Assembly: GCF_014650555.1 (NCBI RefSeq)
Contig: NZ_BMVE01000002.1
Span: 558,001 to 622,000, forward strand
From: Streptomyces goshikiensis
Lineage (GTDB): Bacteria; Actinomycetota; Actinomycetes; Streptomycetales; Streptomycetaceae
DNA: 64,000 bases
Direction: 5' to 3'
This document shows, piece by piece, positions 59,233 to 64,000 of the stretch. The notes beneath the pieces were generated by a model. The model worked only from the letters and a program-made list of their open reading frames with translations, was not told the DNA's origin and did not search any database. Made by a program: the position numbers and the translations under genes. Within the stretch, counting starts at the first letter, position 1. The number at the start of each line of letters is the position of its first letter.

Positions 59233-59786
59233 CGTTCGGTCCTGTGCCCCCGGTAGCCGAGTGAGGTTTCGATCCGGCCGGCCAGCTGGTCGCGTTGGGC
59301 CGGGGCCCGATGGCCGGCGGATCCGGCCAGCCAGCTCCGGCACCGGCTGCCCAGCAGTAAGCCGAAGGACTCGGCCTCGGTCTCCTCCGTGACGTCGGCG
59401 CGGGTGCGCGCGGCGACCCGGCGGACCGTCTCGCCGAGGTCGGCCCCGTCGGAGAGCAGCCGGGCGGCGACGGCGGCGCCGTCGACGTGGTGGCTGCAGT
59501 GGCCCGCCTTCATGTGCCACAGCTCGTGGCCGAGGATGACCAGTTGGTGGTCCGGTGCCGTGCGCTCCTCGATGACCACGAGGTCGCGGTCCGCCATGTC
59601 GAGCCACAGACCGCTGGCCGTTCCGGGTGGGAACGCGGCCATCCGGAAGTCCACCCGGCGGCCGCGGTGTCTGCTCATGCCCTCGCAGAGGGCGGCGTAG
59701 AGGTCCACTGGCTCCACGGGGGCGGCCAGCTTGATGCCGGCCACCAGCTCCCCGCACAACCGCCGCTGCGCTCTGCCTATGCTCAC
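59229..59786 (-). CDS. ImmA/IrrE-family metallo-endopeptidase
   Basis: 185 residues. The zinc-protease motif is HELWH (residues 87-91), preceded by TAPDHQLVILGHELWHM and followed by AESFGLLLGSRC, where the Glu is likely the third ligand. ImmA/IrrE proteases cut a partner XRE repressor to switch on genes under stress (ImmR in ICEBs1, DdrO in Deinococcus). The XRE-type gene just upstream on the same strand (59854) is the natural substrate candidate, and the transporter gene downstream is coupled to it by the TTGA overlap. Confidence 0.9.
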   Translation of the reverse strand: MSIGRAQRRLCGELVAGIKLAAPVEPVDLYAALCEGMSRHRGRRVDFRMAAFPPGTASGLWLDMADRDLVVIEERTAPDHQLVILGHELWHMKAGHCSHHVDGAAVAARLLSDGADLGETVRRVAARTRADVTEETEAESFGLLLGSRCRSWLAGSAGHRAPAQRDQLAGRIETSLGYRGHRTER

Positions 59787-59853
59787 CGTTCTCCCCGTCG
59801 GCGCGGATCCGGATCAGGATTCAAGGATCAGACCCAGACTTTCGACTGGGTCC

Positions 59854-60519
59854 CTATTCGTTCGGTTTTACGCTTTCGAGGAGCATGTCCAGCCATTCGG
59901 TCACCTTGTCCCGGTGCTTGTCGCTGGGCAGTTGGGCGGCGCGCCAGGCGATGCCCCGTACACCGTGGTTCTGGAGGAGTCTTGCCAGTGGATCGCCTGT
60001 CGAAGCGGGCGCGGCGGGTGCGGTTTGCCGCTCGCGCCCCGCGAAGTCCTGGAGCAGCTGCTGCTCGGTGCGCTGGAGGGCGTCGGTGAGGGCGTCGGCG
60101 TCGTGGGCGGTGAGGAAGCCCGCGTGCACTCCGAAGAAGCGCTGGATGGCGTCGCAGTGCTCCATGGTGGGGCGGCGGTCGCCGTTGATCAGGGCGCCGG
60201 CCTGCTGCCGGGACATGCCGGCGCCGTCCGCGATCTCCTGCTGCGTGTAGCGGCGGCCGTTGGGCTTGACCCGGGTGCGCCGCAGCAGGTCGAGCCGCTG
60301 GAGGAAGCGGGTCTGGAGATCGGGTTCGCCGGCCGGGCGGCCGTCCAGCAGGGTTTTGACCACGTCCGTGGGGACCCCGGAGGCGTCGGAGAGCCGTCGC
60401 AGGTCGAAGACCTGGTTCAGATCGCGGCCCATCTTGCCCGCGAGTTCGGCGACGCGCGTGACGGTGGCTGCCAGGGGCGCGTTGGCCGCCGCGACGGGAG
60501 CCGGGAAGCCGTCTGTCAC
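59854..60519 (-). CDS. XRE/SnbR-like HTH regulator with ImmA/IrrE neighbour
   Basis: 221 residues from GTG at 60519 (AGGAG upstream); a longer ORF from 60558 is possible. The helix-turn-helix is YTQQEIADGAGMSRQQAGALINGDRRPTMEHCDAIQRFFGVHAGFLTAHDADAL. The C-terminus is the short LLQNHGVRGIAWRAAQLPSDKHRDKVTEWLDMLL motif shared with the tandem-HTH protein at 24814. It is likely the repressor of the divergent promoter region and probably the target of the ImmA/IrrE protease. A palindrome GCCACAGCTGTGGC overlaps its own promoter. Confidence 0.85.
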   Translation of the reverse strand: MTDGFPAPVAAANAPLAATVTRVAELAGKMGRDLNQVFDLRRLSDASGVPTDVVKTLLDGRPAGEPDLQTRFLQRLDLLRRTRVKPNGRRYTQQEIADGAGMSRQQAGALINGDRRPTMEHCDAIQRFFGVHAGFLTAHDADALTDALQRTEQQLLQDFAGRERQTAPAAPASTGDPLARLLQNHGVRGIAWRAAQLPSDKHRDKVTEWLDMLLESVKPNE

Positions 60520-60608
60520 CAGTGGTTCTCCTAGATCGCGCGAGGTCGGTACGGGCACATGGTCGGCCCATGGAATCTATCCGGTCTGCATCCGGAGGGC
60601 CAGAAGTT

Positions 60609-60622
60609 GCCACAGCTGTGGC
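60609..60622. promoter_or_regulatory. Palindrome GCCACAGCTGTGGC
   Basis: Perfect 14-bp palindrome at the -10 position of the minus-strand promoter (TTGACA at 60633-60638 with 17-18 nt spacing). A second half-site, GCCACA, lies at 60651-60656. Likely operator for an autoregulating XRE protein. Confidence 0.6.
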
Positions 60623-60632
60623 GCGAATGAGC

Positions 60633-60638
60633 TGTCAA
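60633..60638 (-). promoter_or_regulatory. -35 box TTGACA for the XRE-ImmA/IrrE operon
   Basis: Exact -35 consensus on the minus strand, 114 nt before the GTG at 60519; its -10 position falls in the palindrome 60609-60622. Confidence 0.5.
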
Positions 60639-60660
60639 GAGGCTTGAATTGCCACAATAG

Positions 60661-60690
60661 TTGACACTCGAATGAGGTCGGTAGCAGGAT
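60661..60690 (+). promoter_or_regulatory. Promoter of the XRE/MmyB gene
   Basis: TTGACA (60661-60666, exact -35 consensus), 18-nt spacer and CAGGAT (60685-60690). The transcript would start near 60697, about 41 nt before the GTG at 60738. A repeated CGAATGAG flanks the region. Confidence 0.55.
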
Positions 60691-60737
60691 CGCCACACGG
60701 AAATGAAGATCCAGACCGTGAGGAGGGGGAGCTCTCG

Positions 60738-61727
60738 GTGCCATATCTCGCAGCGGTGGGCCCGTCCGATGACCTCGCCCAAGCCGGTGAGGAACGCCTG
60801 GCGGGCGAGGAGTCCGTACGAGGCGCAGTGCGGTCGGAGCGACGCAAGGAGATTTTGCGCCAGCGCCGCGAAGAGCTGGGGCTGAGCCAGGAAGACGTCG
60901 CCGCACGCCTGCGCATCAGCGTGCGCGCCTACGGAAACTGGGAACGCGGCCTGGTCAAGGAGTGGACGGACCGCAAACTGCTCGCCCTGGCCGAGGCGTT
61001 GGAGATGAGCGAGCGGCAGTGCTTCTGGCTCTTCCGCGTCATGGTCGACCGCGACCCCCCGCCGACCTGGCGCGCGGCCGAGGAGAGCCGGCTGCCCGAG
61101 GACCCCGCCCAGCGGGACTACCTGTGCGACTACGCGGCCCTGATGGAAGCCGTTCCCTACCCGAGCTTCCTGGTGGACCACCGCTGGGACGTCGCCCTCA
61201 CCAACTCGGCGTTCGACCGGCTCTTCCAGACGGTGCGCCCGCACCCGACCGCCCTCCCGGACGACAACTTCCTGCGCTTCGTGCTCTTCCACCCGGACGC
61301 GGCAGCCGTGCTGGAGGACCACGAACCGGCCTGGTGCGTCCCGCTGCTGGCCCAGTTCGCGACCGCGCTCGCGGCCTCCCCGGACGACGAGGGCCTGCGC
61401 AGCATCCGCCAGGAGGTGGCCCGCGACCCGTTCATGGAGGCGGCCTACCGCTACGGCGTGCCGCACTGGCTGACCACCCACGGGTCCGAGGCCGCGGAGC
61501 AGGACGGGGCGGTGCGCAGCGTCCGCCACCCCGACCCGCGCTGGGGTCTGGTGCGCTGCCGGATGGTGGCCGAATCCAGCCGCATGCTGGAGGGCATGGG
61601 GCTCACCCGGGTCACCCTGATCCTCTCGGCGCCGCAGGGCCTACCGGCCGGACCGGTACACGGCGGGGCCGGCATCGAGAACCGGCCGCAGGGCCGGCTG
61701 CGCGCCGTGCCGCCGCTGGGGGAGTGA
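60738..61727 (+). CDS. XRE-family regulator with MmyB-like ligand-binding domain
   Basis: 329 residues from GTG at 60738 (GGGGAG upstream). The helix-turn-helix is ILRQRREELGLSQEDVAARLRISVRAYGNWERGLVKEWTDRKLLALAEALEM. The MmyB-like domain follows: ALMEAVPYPSFLVDHRWDVALTNSAFDRLFQTV, DNFLRFVLFHPDAAAVLEDHEPAWCVPLLAQFATAL, WGLVRCRMVAESSRMLEGMGLTRVTLILSAP. This differs from typical members by a 60-residue N-terminal extension. It is divergent from the XRE/ImmA-IrrE operon and shares its regulatory region. Ligand unknown. Confidence 0.9.
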   Translation: MPYLAAVGPSDDLAQAGEERLAGEESVRGAVRSERRKEILRQRREELGLSQEDVAARLRISVRAYGNWERGLVKEWTDRKLLALAEALEMSERQCFWLFRVMVDRDPPPTWRAAEESRLPEDPAQRDYLCDYAALMEAVPYPSFLVDHRWDVALTNSAFDRLFQTVRPHPTALPDDNFLRFVLFHPDAAAVLEDHEPAWCVPLLAQFATALAASPDDEGLRSIRQEVARDPFMEAAYRYGVPHWLTTHGSEAAEQDGAVRSVRHPDPRWGLVRCRMVAESSRMLEGMGLTRVTLILSAPQGLPAGPVHGGAGIENRPQGRLRAVPPLGE

Positions 61728-61791
61728 CCCGGCGGGGGACACTGGGGCCCTGAGGGAAGGTGCCGCCCGGGCCGGCCGCCGAGGGGCGGCT

Positions 61792-61845
61792 GTCGCGGAT
61801 CGTGGCACCGGTCGGCGTCGCGGATCGTGACGCCGATCGTGGCAC
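61792..61845. repeat. Three GATCGTG repeats before the GH4 gene
   Basis: GTCGCGGATCGTG occurs at 61792-61804 and 61817-61829; GATCGTGGCAC occurs at 61798-61808 and again at 61835-61845. Part of the region also forms GGCGTC-N9-GACGCC. Likely operator cluster for the GH4 gene. Confidence 0.5.
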
Positions 61846-61866
61846 TGGTGAAAGGGCGGTAGGGGC

Positions 61867-63216
61867 GTGCGGCTGACCATCCTCGGCGGGGGCGGATTCC
61901 GGGTACCGCTCGTCTACGGAGCGCTGCTCGGCGACCGGGCCGAGGGCCGGGTGTCGCATGTGACGCTCTACGACGAGGATCCCGGCCGCCTCACCACCAT
62001 GGCCCGGGTGCTCGCCGACCAGGCCGACGGCGTCGCGGACGCCCCGGCCGTCACGGCCACCACCGACCTCGACGAGGCCGTGCGCGGGGCCGACTTCGTC
62101 TTCTCCGCCATCCGCGTCGGTGGCCTGGAAGGGCGCGCCGCGGACGAGCGCATCGCCCTGGCCGAGGGGGTGCTGGGCCAGGAGACGGTCGGCGCCGGGG
62201 GCATCGCCTACGGCCTGCGGACCGTACCCGTCGCCCGGGCGATCGCCCGGACCGTCGCGCGCGTCGCACCCGAGGCGTGGGTCATCAACTTCACGAATCC
62301 GGCCGGGCTGGTCACCGAGGCGATGGCCGGGGAACTGGGCGACCGGGTGATCGGGATCTGCGACTCGCCGGTCGGGCTCGGGCGGCGCGTCGCCCGGCTG
62401 CTCGGCGCCCGCCCCGAGGAGGCCTGGATCGACTACGTCGGCCTCAACCACCTGGGCTGGCTGCGCGGGCTGCGCGTCGGCGGCCGCGACCTGCTGCCCC
62501 GGCTGCTGGCCGACCCGGTGGCGCTGGAGTCCTTCGAGGAGGGGCGGCTCTTCGGGGCGGACTGGCTGCGGTCGCTGGGCGCCATCCCGAACGAGTACCT
62601 GCACTACTACTACTTCAACCGCGACACCGTACGGGCGTACCAGGAGGTCAAGCAGACCCGCGGCGCCTTCCTGCGCGAACAGCAGCGCGGCTTCTACGCC
62701 GAGGCCGGCCGGCCGGGGCATCCCGCCGGGGCGGCGCTGGCCGCCTGGGACCGGACCCGGGCCGAGCGCGAAGCCACGTACATGGCCGAGAACCGCGAGG
62801 TGGCGGGCGTCGGCGCACGCGAGGAGAGCGACCTGGAGCCCGGCGGCTACGAGCAGGTCGCCCTCGCGCTGATGCGGGCCATCGCCCGCGACGAGCGGGC
62901 CACCCTGATCCTCAACGTCCGCAACGGCCCGACCCTGTCCGTGCTCGACGCGGAGGCGGTGATCGAGGTGCCGTGCCTGGTCGACGCCAACGGCGCGCAC
63001 CCGGTGGGGGTCGCTCCGCTCCCGCTGCACGCGGTCGGGCTGGTGACCTCCGTCAAGGCGGTCGAGCGGGAGGTCCTCGCGGCCGCGGCGAGCGGATCCC
63101 GCGCGGACGCCGTCAAGGCCTTCGCGCTGCACCCGCTGGTCGACTCGGTCGCCGTGGCCCGGCGGCTCCTCGACGCGTACGCCGCCGACCACCCGGGCCT
63201 CGCCTACCTGCGCTGA
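61867..63216 (+). CDS. GH4 family glycosidase (6-phospho-beta-glucosidase-like)
   Basis: 449 residues from GTG at 61867. GH4 enzymes cleave glycosides by an NAD-dependent redox route. Seen: the NAD loop LTILGGGGFRVPLV, ADFVFSAIRVGGLEGRAADERIAL, QETVGAGGIAYGLRTVPVA, WVINFTNPAGLVTEAM, and the metal site with Cys in GICDSPVGLGRR and His in VGLNHLGWLRGL. Later IPNEYLHYYYF and NVRNGPTLSVLDAEAVIEVPC are family signatures. It likely hydrolyses phosphorylated disaccharides such as cellobiose-6-phosphate, but no sugar phosphotransferase gene is nearby. A cluster of repeats lies just before it. Confidence 0.93.
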   Translation: MRLTILGGGGFRVPLVYGALLGDRAEGRVSHVTLYDEDPGRLTTMARVLADQADGVADAPAVTATTDLDEAVRGADFVFSAIRVGGLEGRAADERIALAEGVLGQETVGAGGIAYGLRTVPVARAIARTVARVAPEAWVINFTNPAGLVTEAMAGELGDRVIGICDSPVGLGRRVARLLGARPEEAWIDYVGLNHLGWLRGLRVGGRDLLPRLLADPVALESFEEGRLFGADWLRSLGAIPNEYLHYYYFNRDTVRAYQEVKQTRGAFLREQQRGFYAEAGRPGHPAGAALAAWDRTRAEREATYMAENREVAGVGAREESDLEPGGYEQVALALMRAIARDERATLILNVRNGPTLSVLDAEAVIEVPCLVDANGAHPVGVAPLPLHAVGLVTSVKAVEREVLAAAASGSRADAVKAFALHPLVDSVAVARRLLDAYAADHPGLAYLR

Positions 63217-63288
63217 TCGCGGCCACGGGTCACTCGTACGGTCCCGCGCGGCATGCGGGGCCGCGGGGGCGCTGTGAGAGTGCCAGGT

Positions 63289-64000
63289 GTGACCACAGCG
63301 ACCGCGGAAGCCCCTGCGCCACCCGTGATCGACCGACGGCGGCGCAACGTCATCTTCGGCACGATCATGCTGGGCGTGCTGCTCGCGGCGCTCGACCAGA
63401 CGATCGTGGGCACCGCGCTGCCCACGATCGTGGCGGACCTCGGCGGCGGCGACCACATGTCGTGGGTGGTGACCTCCTACCTGCTCGCCGAGACCGTTTC
63501 GACTGCGCTGGTGGGCAAGTTCGGTGACCTCTTCGGCCGGAAACTGATCTTCCAGATCTCGGCGATCGTCTTCATCAGCGGCTCGTTCCTGTGCGGGCTG
63601 TCCCCCAACATGACCTTCCTCATCGTGTGGCGCGGCGTACAGGGCATCGGCGCCGGCGGTTTGATGGTCACCGCGATGGCGCTGATCGCCGACGTGGTGC
63701 CGCTGCGCGAACGCGGCAAGTACCAGGGCATGATCGGCGCCGTCTTCGGCGTGGCCACCGTGATCGGGCCGCTGCTGGGCGGACTGTTCACCGACCAGCT
63801 GACCTGGCGCTGGTGCTTCTACGTCAACGTCCCCATCGCCATCCTCGTCGTCATCGCGGCCGCCCGGACCATCCCGGCGGTGCGGGCCGAGGGCAAACCG
63901 GTCATCGACTACCTGGGCATCACCATGGTCGCGATCGGCGCCAGCGCGCTGATCCTGGCCACCAGCTGGGGCGGCAACGAGTACGCCTGGGGCTCGCCGG
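63289..64000 (+). CDS. MFS transporter, DHA2 (EmrB/QacA) family, C-terminus outside window
   Basis: 237 residues visible from a GTG at 63289; GTG codons at 63274 and 63280 are alternatives. The N-terminus ([54 protein letters not shown]) is the classic DHA2 opening with the D-x-T motif in helix 1. Motif A is [10 protein letters not shown], motif B is [14 protein letters not shown] and motif C is [20 protein letters not shown], found in 14-helix proton antiporters that export drugs. The remaining helices lie past the window end. Single gene on this strand after the GH4 gene. Confidence 0.9.
   Translation, partial: MTTATAEAPAPPVIDRRRRNVIFGTIMLGVLLAALDQTIVGTALPTIVADLGGGDHMSWVVTSYLLAETVSTALVGKFGDLFGRKLIFQISAIVFISGSFLCGLSPNMTFLIVWRGVQGIGAGGLMVTAMALIADVVPLRERGKYQGMIGAVFGVATVIGPLLGGLFTDQLTWRWCFYVNVPIAILVVIAAARTIPAVRAEGKPVIDYLGITMVAIGASALILATSWGGNEYAWGSP

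Overview
This window is chromosomal DNA of a Streptomyces or very close actinomycete. The whole window is very GC-rich with G/C at nearly every third codon position, many starts are GTG or TTG, and the content is typical of the genus: an HrdB-type principal sigma factor, an actinobacterial MetG, a GapB-like GAPDH, FolD, an FdhD/2Fe-2S pair, an orphan P450, and an XRE regulator with an ImmA/IrrE metallopeptidase and an MAB_1171c-type membrane protein. I saw no insertion sequence, prophage, CRISPR array or replication origin.

Layout. 1-2.4 kb: edge of a secreted S33 peptidase, an SOS-controlled radical SAM protein and an SRPBCC protein. 2.6-6.9 kb: a translationally coupled operon of three peptidases (M55 D-aminopeptidase, M20, S9). 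6.9-15.5 kb: acetyltransferases, a DUF5107/TPR protein, a methyltransferase, a lysine-free aminotransferase-like protein coupled to an MBL-fold hydrolase, and a second MBL hydrolase coupled to a DedA protein. 15.5-23.4 kb: a membrane-anchored phosphatase-like protein, an amino-acid permease, hrdB closed by a nested bidirectional terminator, and folD behind a ZTP riboswitch. 23.4-30.5 kb: an FAD oxidoreductase coupled to a tandem-HTH regulator, a pterin dehydratase, an aldo/keto reductase coupled to a ricin-type lectin, and a CPBP protease. 30.5-37.6 kb: an acyl-CoA synthetase followed by a branched-chain-type ABC transporter whose LivH, LivM and LivF parts are joined through a repetitive Ala/Gly linker and interrupted by an apparent one-base frameshift.

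37.7-45.1 kb: a LysR regulator divergent from a bile-acid/sodium-symporter-family carrier, a 2Fe-2S protein, FdhD, a FabH-like synthase, tRNA-Leu(GAG), a lipoprotein and a membrane Ser/Thr kinase. 45.1-50 kb: an ECF sigma factor coupled to an unusual IclR-type protein, divergent from a membrane-anchored protein whose cytoplasmic part looks like a degenerate sigma factor. 50-57.3 kb: metG with a structured leader, a YfcC-type carrier, gap, a leaderless P450 and a Pro/Ala-rich surface protein. 57.3-64 kb: a DUF4239 membrane protein overlapping tail-to-tail with the MAB_1171c/ImmA-IrrE/XRE operon, a divergent XRE/MmyB regulator, a GH4 glycosidase and the start of a DHA2 drug exporter.

The clearest regulatory signals are the SOS box (1822-1833), the ZTP riboswitch (22310-22402), a pair of TGACG-N3-CGTCA operators over the transporter promoter (35686-35731), a LysR-type operator (38583-38605), and a series of start codons placed about 6 nt after a TANNNT -10 box, the mark of leaderless mRNAs. 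The least conventional loci are the interrupted Liv fusion, the lysine-free aminotransferase homologue, and the sigma/IclR/membrane-sigma-like module.
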